From the NCBI GenBank assembly GCA_027603945.1, contig JADIIU010000043.1:40022-104021 (forward strand): a stretch of 64,000 bases of DNA. Direction: 5' to 3'. Below, in pieces: positions 20,405 to 31,411 of the stretch; the stretch's first letter is position 1; every line of letters starts with the position of its first letter. Below the pieces are notes generated by a model. It saw nothing but the letters and a program-made list of their open reading frames with translations. It was not told the origin of the DNA and made no database searches. Source of the DNA: Terramyces sp. JEL0728 (taxonomy: Eukaryota > Chytridiomycota > Chytridiomycetes > Rhizophydiales > Terramycetaceae). The position numbers and the translations under genes are program-made.

Positions 20405-23131
20405 TTACGCACGCCCGATTCCGCCTTTCCTGTCGGATTTTGGACTAGATTAGCTTCTAAATACCAGACAATTCCACATGGCCGGTACATTTTGAGTATA
20501 AAATGGCATTGGTATAATGCTTTTTGAACCGCGAGCAAAAATATGACTTCGCCATAACTGAAGCGTAATGAAATGTGCGATCTGACCCAGAATCCTCTCC
20601 ACACTGCCTGGATTTTGGTTGCCGCCAAGTGTCTGGTCTTGACTTTTTGGAGAATGATTCTCTTTCGAGCAAGTTTTCGCCATGCCCTTTGTATAACAAA
20701 TGCAGCACAAATATACAGCAATTGGTTTCAAGATTAGTTTCCAAGTACCTCGCCTTTGCGATAATCCTTCCAATTTTGACGAGCTTTTCACGAATATCAT
20801 TTCGCAACAAGGATCGTAGTTTGTAACCTCTGTAAATTCGCTGTATTGTGGTGGCAGCAATAGTTCGCTGGTATTAAAGCGATTTACTTTTCTGCTTGAT
20901 CTGATATCTATTAAACGAGCATACAGCGGTCTCCACCAGTTGATGATAACTGAAACTGCTTTTTCCAAATCTGAATAAACTTTAAGCTACCTTCCATTTT
21001 AGTTTGGTACTTTGAAGCCAGCGGAGAATTCTTATATTGATGCCAGTGTCTCCATTTTTGCTGGATAATTTTGGCAGAGGTGTGCAGTGTAAGAATAGTT
21101 TGTCTATAAATACAACGAAGCAACGCAATCCAAATGTACATTTTCCTTCTCCACACTTTTTGAATTTTCACGGCTGCAAGGTTCTTTAGTTCTCTCAGTG
21201 CTCTCAATTTTCTCCTTGCCATGCGTTGAATAGTACATGCGGCCAAATATTGTTCTCTTCTGATTCTTGCACGCATCTTTCTTCCTTGATATCTTCTCCA
21301 TGCTCTTTGAATTTTAGTTGCAGCCAATGATCTTCGGTAAACAGAAGGAGGAAACTGGGAAAAGCTTTTTGCCATATCTGGCAACAGTGATACTTTGAAA
21401 TAATTCTTTTCAAGAGACTGTAGTTAAAAATCAACTACATTATTGATTTTTTCATCTTCCTCTTGGCTGATTTTGTCTTTGGAAACAGAATATCCACTAC
21501 CATCTAAAATGTAAGTCATGTCAATATTCTTGGTTGAAAATTGCTTGTGCGCATTTATGAGAGCTGTAGCATTTACCACATGTGCAAATGCGGACTGGCC
21601 AAAATTTGCTTGAATGGTGGGTTTTTCTTGTGCTGCCTGCGAGTCAGTATCAAGTAGCGCAAAGTGTGGAAGTAATTGCTGCTTCAAAATTAAAAATCTA
21701 ATTAAATAGTTTTACCTTTGTCTTTCTTGCTCGTGTGCATCAAATGCCATCGCTCCCTTGCCAAATGCAGGAGGAAGAACCTGATTTTCAACCACCAGGC
21801 ATATATTCCCTTCGTAGAGATCGGTTAGTATACCAATTGTTTTTGTGTGGTTCAGCGTTGGGGTAGAGCACAAAGACGTTGTATATGGGAATCTCGTGTC
21901 GTTGATCAGCAATTCTCCGTTATTATCAAAACCAAAGCTGAACGAAGTGTTTCCTGGATATCCCTTTGAAACTCTTGCAGATACCCTCCCAGCAACAGAC
22001 AATCCTGAATCAGCTTTCAGACTACCTGCTCTCCAGTTGGCTCTAAACGGGACAGAAAATTCAAAGTACACGCTCATTTCTGTTTCTAATCTCGTGTTGA
22101 TTTGTTTAACAATATCACTAACTGTCTTGAAATCCAGAACTGCCAAATCCTCGTTCGCGCCTCCAAAATTGTAACCCAATGACGATATTCTTCTCTTCAG
22201 AATCTGAGTGCCATACAAGGGATACGCTAGCACGGAAGCTTGTAACTGGTGAGAAGGATGGTACAGATCGATTAGTCTGGCAATTATATGAATATACGAA
22301 AAATCTGTATCTTTGGCTGGCGAATCCTGTTTCATTTTCAATTGGCTCATAGTTTGAACTACTACATCTCTCACCAATGATTTGGCGTACAGTTTGACTC
22401 CCCAAGGCCCAGATGTTGCAAAAGCGCAATTCCATTCTGCTTCGACATCCTTTGGTGAAATTAGCCTAAATTCATATCGACTGGCAGATATTTGAATGGC
22501 CCTATTGTCTCTTGGAGCTGTCAAGGATATCCAAATTAAGTAGAAATACCCCGTAGTTAAAATACCCTTCGATATCATCTTTTTCGCAGAGCCCAGCTGC
22601 AATTGCGTGGTTACACAATCTCGCCCAGTTGGATCTTTCAAATGATTGTATGGCTTCTAAATTGCTTTCCGCAATCAAATCTCCCAGCCTCCCAATTATT
22701 CCAGGTCTGCATTAAAGTAAAGTACCCAGACTGAAATAGGGCACGCAAATCTCGTTTGGTTTGCAGTCTTCGTTTCCAGATAAATTGCGTGAACCCTTCC
22801 TTGTGCGTGTTCATTATATTGTTCAATTCTAATTGTAAGATCGACTACCTCTTTCGTCGGTTAATTTGACATATAATCGCTTACGCAAATTCGTTTTTCT
22901 TTGCGAGAGGTTTATAATCGCCATTGACGCTTCTATTCCAAGAATAGAAAATTCATCGTCCTTTTTGGATTTTTCGGTTAAACTCCTTAGTTCCAAGTAA
23001 TCCTGCTCCCTTCTGTGCCGTAAATCGTCTTGCTGCTCATCAATGTAACATTTCAAATTGAAACAAATTTCTTTGATTTGCTGCAGTTCTTTTTGCTGAA
23101 TTGTTTTCGTAGCCTGTTTTCGCTTTTGCAT
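20405..23131 (-). CDS. IQ-motif protein with SPRY-like domain, 849 aa
   Basis: Ten exons: 23131-22849, 22828-22726, 22706-22550, 22530-21716, 21697-21439, 21417-20991, 20970-20888, 20867-20749, 20728-20465 and 20444-20405. They sum to exactly 850 codons. The N-terminal third is coiled coil (KQATKTIQQKELQQIKEI). A middle region resembles SPRY (KTIGILTDLYEGNICLVV...LPPAFGKGAMAFDA). The C-terminal third carries at least five calmodulin-binding IQ motifs: LAATKIQRAWRRYQGRK, AACTIQRMARRK, AAVKIQKVWRRK, IAATTIQRIYRGYK and AAFVIQRAWRK, plus ATKIQAVWRGFW. Two introns seem to end in TG and GG rather than AG. I do not recognise an exact orthologue; a calmodulin-regulated cytoskeletal or axonemal role is plausible. 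Confidence 0.72.
20729..20748 (-). other. Intron with apparent TG 3' splice site (GT-TG)
   Basis: The minus-strand sequence GTACTTGGAAACTAATCTTG is 20 bases with a good 5' site and a CTAAT branch site, but ends TTG where TAG is expected. Its removal joins IIAKAR to NQLLYICAAFVIQRAWRK, an intact IQ motif. No AG occurs in the following 40 bases, and the alternative longest join would delete the IQ motif. Confidence 0.55.
22531..22549 (-). other. Intron with apparent GG 3' splice site (GT-GG)
   Basis: The minus-strand sequence GTATTTCTACTTAATTTGG is 19 bases with a CTTAAT branch site and ends TGG instead of TAG. Removing it joins KDDIEGYFNYG to ISLTAPRDNRAIQ with both flanks open over long stretches. 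No canonical AG choice of normal length keeps the frame. Confidence 0.55.
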
Positions 23132-23226
23132 TGAACTTAATATCCTGAATTAATTATCAAGAACCGCTTCGTTATTTCAGTGTCTGTCATTTCAAAAATC
23201 GCGAAAAATCGATTACACATTAAATA

Positions 23227-25462
23227 TTATATTTGTTTAGATTCTTCATACATTTTAGCTATCATACTGCTCTCAATCTGCTGATTTTGGACACTTTCCT
23301 TTGAGTGGAGTAATCTGAGAATTTCGCACTTGCAATCAATTCTCTTAAAATGCGTTTGAATCAGCTCTATGATTTTCCGGCTGATATTTGAATTTTCAAC
23401 ATCAATGATTTGGTTAGCTTTTTCCATTGCTGCATTAAGCCCTTTTTTCGCGGCTTCTGTGTTATTTTGAATATCGTTGACATTATGGGAATCCTTTAAT
23501 AAGTGGGCAAGAGCAGCTTTTGCAACTTCAGCCGCCAATCCAGGATGGACAGAATTCGTAAGTATATTGATTAGCGCCATTACAGGGTTTTTCTCATTGC
23601 CAATCAACTGGTGTAGCAATTCTTCAGTATTATCCAGATTATTTGTATCATCCAGAGACGTTGGTAGCTCAACAAACTTTTGTATACACTCTTCTTCGTC
23701 TTTTTGTAACTTTGCAGCTATTTCCTTCCACTCGACTCCTTCTTGAAAGGAATTGAGCATCATCAATACTTCCTGATCGGTCCACATTGCCCTTTCTGTT
23801 GAAGAATTCTTTGGTTCAAAAGTTTTGAAGCTTTGGAAATCCTTACTTGCCATAGAAATAGGATATTGGCCAGTTTCAAAACATACCAGGCAGGTTGTAA
23901 AATTGTCTTTTTCGTTAAAGTAATAATGGTTGAGACAGTTATTGTTACAGGTACTACAAACAAACCTTTTGCTCTCTGACAGCGAATCCGTTGGCTTAAA
24001 TACCAGTTGAGGATCAAATTCACCATTATTATCTTTCAGCTGGGTATATAGCTCTTTGTCGACATAGTTTGGCTATTTTAGGAATAGTTACATTAATATT
24101 GACTGTTTTTTGTTGCTCCACTAGTCTCAATATTGCGTCCAGAACAACTATATCCGTGCTTGGAGAGATAAATCGCAAATATTCCAAATTGATTACTGTT
24201 TCTGGATTTAATCTGTATTTCTCCTCGAGAATTGGTTTGATGTGCTGATAATCTTCCATTGCATGGAATCCATACTGAGCCAAATGCTGGGAAATCAATT
24301 CATCTTCTTCCACCGGGGCAGTACTAGCATTACCAATGGTATAGTCTATATATTCAATATTGGACAAATTGCCCAGTATCCCATCTTTGATCGGCTCGAA
24401 TTCATGGCGCTTGAATTTCAAAGGCAGTTTACGATCTAAATTCACCAGATGGGCAATTGGCCATGGCGTTGGACCCGACTTGCTTAATGTTTCTTCGATA
24501 AATTCTTGAGTTTCGTCAAAGTCTTCCACAGAATTCGGTCCGGTTTGTGTCGGACTCTCCCTATCTGAAAGGTTGGTGTTTTCATTTGGATCAATAGCAT
24601 AATCCCCGTCATCATCGCTTTGGTGCTCTATTAGCGAATCTCGAAGCTCTTCTGCCATCGAATCTTCAAGTTCATAGTCCTCTTCGTTCTGAATTAAAAA
24701 CATTTACCATCCAATCCCCAAAATTATTACTATCCAGCAGCCATTTAGTCGGCAGGAACCAAATACTAGCAGTATTTGTTCTCTAGAATTATTTATAATT
24801 ACCTCTGAAATTTCATAGGTATTTTCAGCGTCTTCTACCCAAATATCTTCATTGTCGGGTTTGTACCAGTAATGTAACTGCGCAAACCCTTCTTTTTTCT
24901 GTATAACTCTAAAATAATCCTCCATATCTGCAACCTCAGTCGATTCCTGCAATATATGGGTCGTCTCATTGCTATATTTACTTTCCACTTTTCCTCCTAG
25001 TTGATCTAACATGTCTGAATATTCATCCCTTTTTGAAAACGATATTGAGCTTGATAAAAATATTCTGGGTATAGTCCACAATCCATTTTCTTGTAATTTC
25101 TCCAAACAAACAGAAATGAAGGATATGCAATCCGTAATTTTAGATGTATTTTTCCATAACCATTCACCAGTAAATGGTTTCAGTTGGTCAGTGGCAGTTT
25201 GTAGAATTAATTGCACAGGACCGTCTTTTTTTAAATTCCAAAACAATCGACATGGTATTTTTGTTGAATGATCTTTCTGAAATTCCAATAAATTCAAAAT
25301 AAATCCCAAGAGATGAGTGCTCTCTGTCTGAGGTCTAATAACGGCTTGCAGTTTCTTGAATTCTGCTGTTGAATATTTCAAGTAAGCCTCAAGATTCATT
25401 TCCAAAAAATTTCTGGTGAACATTTCAAGATTTTCCAGACAAAATATAGAATACCCATCCAT
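23227..25462 (-). CDS. SMARCC: SWI/SNF or RSC chromatin-remodelling subunit SWI3/RSC8/SMARCC
   Basis: Exons are 25462-24803, 24782-24708, 24688-24092 and 24072-23227 (725 aa), with introns of 20, 19 and 19 bases. The N-terminal module resembles the SMARCC chromo/BRCT-like region and ends with the restored DNNFGDWMNEEDYE, close to the metazoan FNEWMNEEDYEV. A diverged SWIRM-like stretch (EEKYRLNPETVINLEYLRF) follows. Next come a ZZ-type zinc motif (CSTCNNNC...CLVCFETGQYPISMASKDF), a SANT domain (MWTDQEVLMMLNSFQEGVEWKEIA) and a C-terminal leucine-rich coiled coil. Such proteins dimerise and scaffold ATP-dependent remodellers in the nucleus. The first half of SWIRM is hard to recognise. The ATG at 25462 is the first in frame. 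Confidence 0.87.
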
Positions 25463-26031
25463 GGGTTTGCACAAAGCCGCAATAACTCCAGGTAGCTCAA
25501 GTAATTCCAGCAATAATCTCAAAACTATTATCTTTGGTTCAAGATCCTTTCTTTATCTCATAAGTGAGAATGAAACAGAACTTTCCCATCCAAATCTCGT
25601 TTACATTGTGTGAAAGGAACGAATTGCAAACTCCCATGGGTTTTGAGATAGCTATCCCGATACTTGCAGACTCTCATTGCGCTACTGATGCACAGATAGC
25701 CACCATACACGGGGTTCTACTGGAATCCTCATGAATAAATCTGTCAAGATGACACTCCTTTATCCGAAACTTGACTCCAAATTGCATTTCCTTTAAAAAT
25801 TGAAATTTATTGAACATACTTTTCTCTGATATCTTTCCATTGACGCTGCGATTAGTAATTCCTTACTCCTTTGTTCAAATAATCAAATCCTTGTTGGAAG
25901 GAGTTATCGACGACAATTTCCAATACGAATGCGGAAGCAAAAATAGAAGCAACGTATCTTGAATTTCTCTTGAAAAAGACTGGTTTAATAATTATATTAC
26001 TGTTGTAGAAAGACTTTTGCAAGGACATTTG
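25463..26031 (+). other. Unassigned stretch with one long frame broken only by four TGA codons
   Basis: From an ATG at 25636 to the start of the RIIa/EF-hand ORF at 26032, the same frame runs 132 codons without TAA or TAG but with TGA at 25732, 25750, 25801 and 25960. No set of GT-AG introns of normal size removes them. It may be a decayed or recoded 5' part of the next gene, or chance. The 173 bases before 25636 hold the SMARCC promoter. Confidence 0.35.
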
Positions 26032-26742
26032 ATGAAGAAAAAATTTGCGGTTTTTCAAACACGTACAATGGAGCTGGATGAATGTATAATTGATTATCTG
26101 CAGACTTGCCTGGATTTGAAGCCAGATAATCCTATTCAATTCGCGTCTGAATTGTAAGATTTGATTTATTCAGCTTTTTGCACTACGCCCATTCGTCTCA
26201 GATTGTTTTCAAAGCAATAAACTACTTGCAAAAAAAGGACGACTGGCTAAACAGTTTGGGGAGAGCCTTTGAAATATTATGCGACGGAGAGCAAGGTACC
26301 TTTTAATTTTACAAGGCATTTCCCAACAGCAATGCAGGAGCTTTTTTGAGTATTATTCCACGTAATAATTGCTAAAATAGTCGGACTGATTCTATTGGGA
26401 ACGCTCTGAATACGCTTACCCAGAAATATATTGACCACGGAGAATTAGTGACATTTCCAGAATTTGAAATTTTGGTGCTTTATCACAGGTATTTTTCAAG
26501 TAAGTCTCGGTTAACAAGATATACTGGACCAACTAAACAAGTCTTTTATCGGGCACAATCTAGTCACCAAGCAGTGTCTGGATATCTGCTTTGACGCGCT
26601 GGAAATGCAGCAAGAAACTAAACTATCGAGAGGAATATACAATGAATTGATGCTTAGTTTTGCAAGTACTCGCACGCTGAATTTCATGGAAATTGTCCAG
26701 AAGCTAGAAATGGTGCTTTTAAAAATCAGTGGCAGCTTTTGA
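26032..26742 (+). CDS. RIIa/Dpy-30-like and EF-hand-like protein, possibly flagellar
   Basis: Exons are 26032-26153, 26174-26295, 26316-26361, 26381-26499 and 26519-26742 (210 aa). Introns are 20, 20, 19 and 19 bases. The N-terminus, MELDECIIDYLQTCLDLKPDNPIQF, resembles the RIIa dimerisation motif (YL...kP.dPi.f). Two weak EF-hand-like segments follow (AFEILCDGEQGISQQQC and YIDHGELVTFPEFEIL). RIIa plus EF-hand proteins are commonly axonemal, and other flagellar-type genes lie nearby, so a flagellar role is a reasonable inference. It ends in TGA. Whether the gene extends upstream through the TGA-interrupted frame is open. The assignment to a named family is not made. Confidence 0.6.
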
Positions 26743-26850
26743 GTGTAAATCGTAATTGGACCGTAAGACCGCCAACAGTAATATAATTTAATTGTAAAAT
26801 TTGTTTATTTTCATTCCATTCAGTTCATTGGTTATCTTGAACATACTATG

Positions 26851-29800
26851 TTAGTGAGGAGTTACGTTTGAAGGGAATAAACCAGTTTTGCCGTTGAACG
26901 TGCCAGTCCACCACCCTGGATCGTCCTTTCCAGTAATAATGATCACATCTCCAACTTTAAATGATAATTCATCAGCTTCAGCTGCTTCATAATTCTATTG
27001 TTAAAAGTAAATACGTATAATGCAGTACATCTTGGAACTTTCTTTGCAGGCGGTGGAGGAGGTTTCTTTTTCGCTGCTGCTGCACTTGCTAAAGAATTTT
27101 GGCTGCCGATAAGCGGTTGGCTACCAGATAACGTTTGACTGCCACTAAGAGGTTGGCTTCCTGACAGTGTTTGGCTATTAGAGAGAGACTGGCTGCCCAG
27201 ATTGTTTCTGGAATTGTTGATGGAATTTGTCGGAAGGTTTGTAGATTTAGGGTTGTTCTGCTGGCCAAGATTCAAGTTTTGTATCTTTGGCGCCTGGTAA
27301 CTTGCAGTAGTTTTCGATTTAGTGAATAATGATTTCTGATTTGGTCTTGAATCTTTAGGCAATCCAGCCGGTACTCTGATTTCAGTGGTTTTCCCGTTAT
27401 TTTTGAAAGCAGGGAATTTGAGCGTTTGATCAGCAATGAATTTCAATTCGCAAGTTCCCCCTCGTTGCCAAGTAGTTTTTTTGACAGTATATGCGATGGT
27501 ATCTGAAAAGGCTACATTCAATTGCTTTCCAGTGTTTGCGGCATAATTTTCTTTGAGGACAGTAATCAATTCTGTTTTTAAAATGTTTTCAAATACATTG
27601 TCAAAATCATCATTAATATGAATAACAACATAATCATCGCATTTAGTACTAACAGAAACGCCAGAGACCGAGGAATACGGGAGTTTACGTTTGACTGCTT
27701 TGACATATTTGCCTTTGTTTGGGCCCTTGTCTACCTTTTCAGCCCCAATGATGAAAAGGTGCTTGTCAGTGATAATAATTTCTCTTTGACTAGGTTTGAA
27801 ACTTCGGTCGTATTTGGTAATTGCATCGGAAAATAGCGTCTTTTCGTGTTTGTTGTCTGCATTAAATTATACTTACCAATCAGCGCTTTCAAGATAGGGT
27901 TATCCAAAACATTCAAGTAATCTCCCAAAAATTCACGATTAATAGAGAAACGCTTTCTCTCTTTGTTGTTAACCATGACATCTGCAGCTTTCTTGCGCAT
28001 TTCCAAAAAGTATTTTCTGGATTTCCATCTTCGATAAGCTCTTTGAATTGTTTTTGCGAAACCGTGATATTTGCGATCTCTAGATTCTTCGAGCAAGAAT
28101 AAAGATTCCGGAGATTTGATAAAGACCTTTTGGCTTCCCAGCTGCCATTCTTTTACATCGATACTTACACTTTGCATAATATGGCCGACACCGTCCTGGG
28201 GACGTCCATGGAAGTTGGGAAAGGTTTCTTTGGTAAGAATTGCAAATCTTTTTAAAAACTTTTCAAAGGTGTTTCTATAGCAGAACCCAGCTCGACTACA
28301 TTAAGCAAAAATCACCGAACTTTGATATTTTCCTTCAGGTTCAAATACCGGACTTGATGCTCCACGCGTTTTTCGTCCCAATCCTTAGGTCTCTTTGTTT
28401 CATTTGGTTTAATGCAACGAACATAACTAGGAGTGCATTTCATCAAAGTATTTACTAGTTCATTTGATTGATTTCTTATTTTGAAGGAAACTGTTGTTGG
28501 CCGTTTCTTGTCGCTTTCATCAATAACATCTGGGAAGAGCGCGAGCAAAAAGCGACTGAGGTAAGTAAAAATTACTCTGACGTACCCTGGACTAGTTGAA
28601 TCAAATCCTTGAAAAGCGTGTCCTTGTTTGCTTCGGTAAATCCATCAGCATCATAAGTTACAGATCCAGCATAGTGCTGTATCAAAAACTGTTGCTGCAT
28701 TCCTTTAAAGTGCTTGTGACTCCCAACTGCACCTCCTAACTTTTGCAGGAATGTATTGTCGGCACCTTCAGTTACGGCGTGCATGGTCGAGCACACATCA
28801 TCCAAAATGGCCATTACACCGGGAGGACGCTTGTGTTAATTCAAAAGTACTTTTGATTCAATTAAATCAACCACTACTTGGTTGTTGAAATATTCGATTG
28901 GAGTCCAAGCAATTCCTTCGCGTTTGTATTCTTCTTGCTCGCTCTTCAGAGTTAATTCAATAAAGATCTGTTGCAATTTTTCATTCACATAGTTGATGCA
29001 GAACTGTTCGAATCCATTTTTGTGGAAAATCTATATAAAATGAAAAATACTTCAAATCCAAAAATATCAAGCACACCCAAACACAAAATTTGAGATTCTC
29101 TCAGTGTCTTGGCAAGGGTTGACATGGCACTATTGACGGCCTGAACAATCCAGTCAAACAGTCTGGTGTATAAAGCTTTTGAAAGCGCATCACGGGTGCC
29201 TTTTGCTTGTTCCACATTCAATGGTACGTTATAAGACGAAGTTCTCTTTCCAAATCCAGTACTAATAAATCTCGATAACAGTTTTTGTTTTAAATCTTCT
29301 TCTTTGATACCAAGCAAGTACGCAGGGAATGCCAATGCCTGCTCATCTCTCAAAACTGCTTTTACTCCGTCTTCTCCCTCCATAAAATCAATGTTTCCCA
29401 AATGTAAAATACCGCAAACAATGCGGAAGATTGCTTGCTTGTCTGCTGGAGTTATCTGGCATATATCCATTGCCCGTGCCATATCTTTGTATTCTTCTGC
29501 ATCATTAATACCATCGGCGTTGTATTCTCCAGAACAAGACAAATAGTTGAAATAAGAAGGCTCCGTTAATCCCAACTGTTCCTTCATATCCGCATCAGCG
29601 CCTCTGCACAAGTAATAAAACACATGAAAGTTTCTCTCTCCTTTACCTGGGCCGACAACCCTGCTCTTCCATTAAATAAGAATACCTTTTCCAACAAGAA
29701 ATTGGAAATCTTTCCGCCCATAGGCGATCCGCTCTTGCTGAAGTTGATTTCAAAATACTTTCCAAATCTGGATGAATTATTATTTCGCAGAGTCTTGGCG

Positions 29801-30330
29801 TTGCCGAAGCCTTCCAGCAAAGGATTGGACCCCAAAATGATATTCTTTACTGCTTCGACGACATTTGCAGTTGCAGCACCTCCTTTGGAACTGACATCTG
29901 AGATAAAATTCATAATCAACTTTGCCGATTCCGTTTTACCTGCGTAAGCAATAATTACCAGCTCCTGATTCACCGCTGATAATTACACATTGGTTTTCTT
30001 CGTCCACAATCATATTATTGAACATTCTGTCTGCAACTGCGTAGATGTGAGGCGGATGTTCATACGCAGCACTACCGTGGTACATTTCAATCTCCTTTTC
30101 CGTGAAATAAGGAAGCTTCTTGTAAGGGTTAACTGCAACTAGGGTAGGGCCTGGATTAGCCTATAATTACCGATGTAGGTAAACATCAAGTCTGCGTTTA
30201 TTCGCTTCTTCAAATTGTCCGTGATTTGATCCTCAGTAACTTTGGATAAAAGCACCATATCTTCAATGCCCTAAAATCAAGAGTAATTTACATTCTGCGC
30301 TTGGTTTTTGGATTGCCAACTGAACGACAT
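26851..30330 (-). CDS. MYO1: Class I myosin, long-tailed with TH1, TH2 and SH3
   Basis: Eleven exons: 30330-30292, 30270-30171, 30150-29959, 29939-29686, 29665-29051, 29030-28851, 28829-28576, 28555-28316, 28295-27877, 27856-27015 and 26994-26851 (1092 aa). The motor has GESGAGKTES (residues 105-114), DIFGFE and [11 protein letters not shown] serine ([11 protein letters not shown]) sits at the TEDS position, as in fungal and amoeboid myosins activated by PAK kinases. One IQ-like segment ([11 protein letters not shown]) precedes the basic TH1 tail ([22 protein letters not shown]). A Ser/Gly/Gln-rich TH2 with PPPPPAKK and a C-terminal SH3 ([15 protein letters not shown]...GWWTG) complete it. 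It drives endocytic actin patches and membrane tension. Exon 1 codes 13 residues. Confidence 0.95.
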
Positions 30331-30354
30331 CTTTGCAAAAAAGTACAAAACACC
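30331..30354. promoter_or_regulatory. 24-base bidirectional intergenic gap between start codons
   Basis: The ATG of the myosin gene (30330, leftward) and the ATG of geranylgeranyltransferase beta (30355, rightward) are separated by 24 bases, rich in A on the plus strand. Both starts give complete proteins. Any shared promoter must lie in this gap or inside the coding exons. Confidence 0.55.
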
Positions 30355-31402
30355 ATGGGCGATAAGGACATGGAAACGAGATTCAAACTCCATGAAAATT
30401 ACTTCAAGTTGAACCTCTCGCTACTACCAACGCATTATCAATCCACAGATTCGTCGAGGATGACCTTGGTGTATTTTTGTTTGGGAGCTCTGGATTTATT
30501 ATCAATCACGATCGAAGCGAATACCGAGTGGATATTTAATCAATTAATTGAAACTGACGACGAATATGGATTTAGAGGAGGTCCATTCATGGGCCATTCC
30601 TGGGGAAGCAAAGTGCCAACTAATGATTACGATCAAGTTCATTTGGCAATGACTTACACTGGGTTATTGAGCTTAATGGTTCTGGATCAAGGTATCTGCT
30701 ATTAATGTAAGGATTGGAAAAGATTGATTCAAAACGACTAATTTCACACCTTCGAAAATTTCAAAAGGAAGATGGAAGTTTCTCCCCCACGATAGATAGC
30801 ACTGAAAGCGATATGCGCTTCTTGTATTGCGCTTGTGCAATTAGTTTTATACTGAGTGACTGGAGCGGGATCAATATTGAATCAGCTTTGCGATTTATCA
30901 AGAAAAGTCAAAATTATGACGGTGCATTTGGATGTGCTCCTGAAAATGAATCGCACGGCGGATCAACTTATTGTGCGGTTGCTGCATTAGCATTAATGGG
31001 GAAATTGGATAAAGTTAAAAACGATAATTTGTAATTTGAAGCTGATTTAGAATTCATTGGCTAATACACCGTCAAACCGAGGGATTCCATGGCAGAATTA
31101 ACAAACCAGACGATACCTGTTATGCGTATTGGATAGGAGCTTCTCTAAAAATGTTGGATGCATATCAATTTGTGGATGTAAACAGGCTAGATTCCTTCTT
31201 GAAAACGACATTAGGGCTAAGAGGAGGCTATGGCAAAAACGATCCAAAATATCCGGATGTAATGCATTCTTATATGGGGCTAGTGGGATTGGCGATTGCA
31301 GGAATACATGATTTGAAGCCGTTCCATGTAGCTTTAGGAGTTTCGGAAGAAGCAGTGCGAAGGGCAAAGTTAAAAGGTTTCTGCAATGAATTTAAAAAAT
31401 AA
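30355..31402 (+). CDS. PGGT1B: Geranylgeranyltransferase type I beta subunit
   Basis: Exons are 30355-30691, 30712-31030 and 31051-31402 (335 aa, two 20-base introns). Prenyltransferase repeats are visible: DGSFSP..., YDGAFGCAPENESHGGSTYCAVAALALMG, EGFHGRINKPDDTCYAYWIGASL and LRGGYGK. The zinc ligands sit in DDTCY and a following His (MHSYMG). GGxTYC and NKPxDTCY spacing favours the type I beta subunit over the farnesyl or Rab forms. It attaches geranylgeranyl to CaaL proteins such as Rho GTPases with a separate alpha subunit. It shares a 24-base divergent gap with the myosin gene and its stop is nine bases from the acetoacetyl-CoA synthetase stop. Confidence 0.9.
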
Positions 31403-31411
31403 TGATTTTAT

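Noticed and set aside
25852..26139. Minus-strand 95-codon ORF
   Set aside because: It lies antisense to a better plus-strand frame, has no domain and no gene-like context.
25636..26742. Genome-wide reassignment of UGA to tryptophan
   Set aside because: UGA acts as the stop in TPGS2 (two bases before the BAP31 stop) and no UGA is needed inside any conserved domain in the window.
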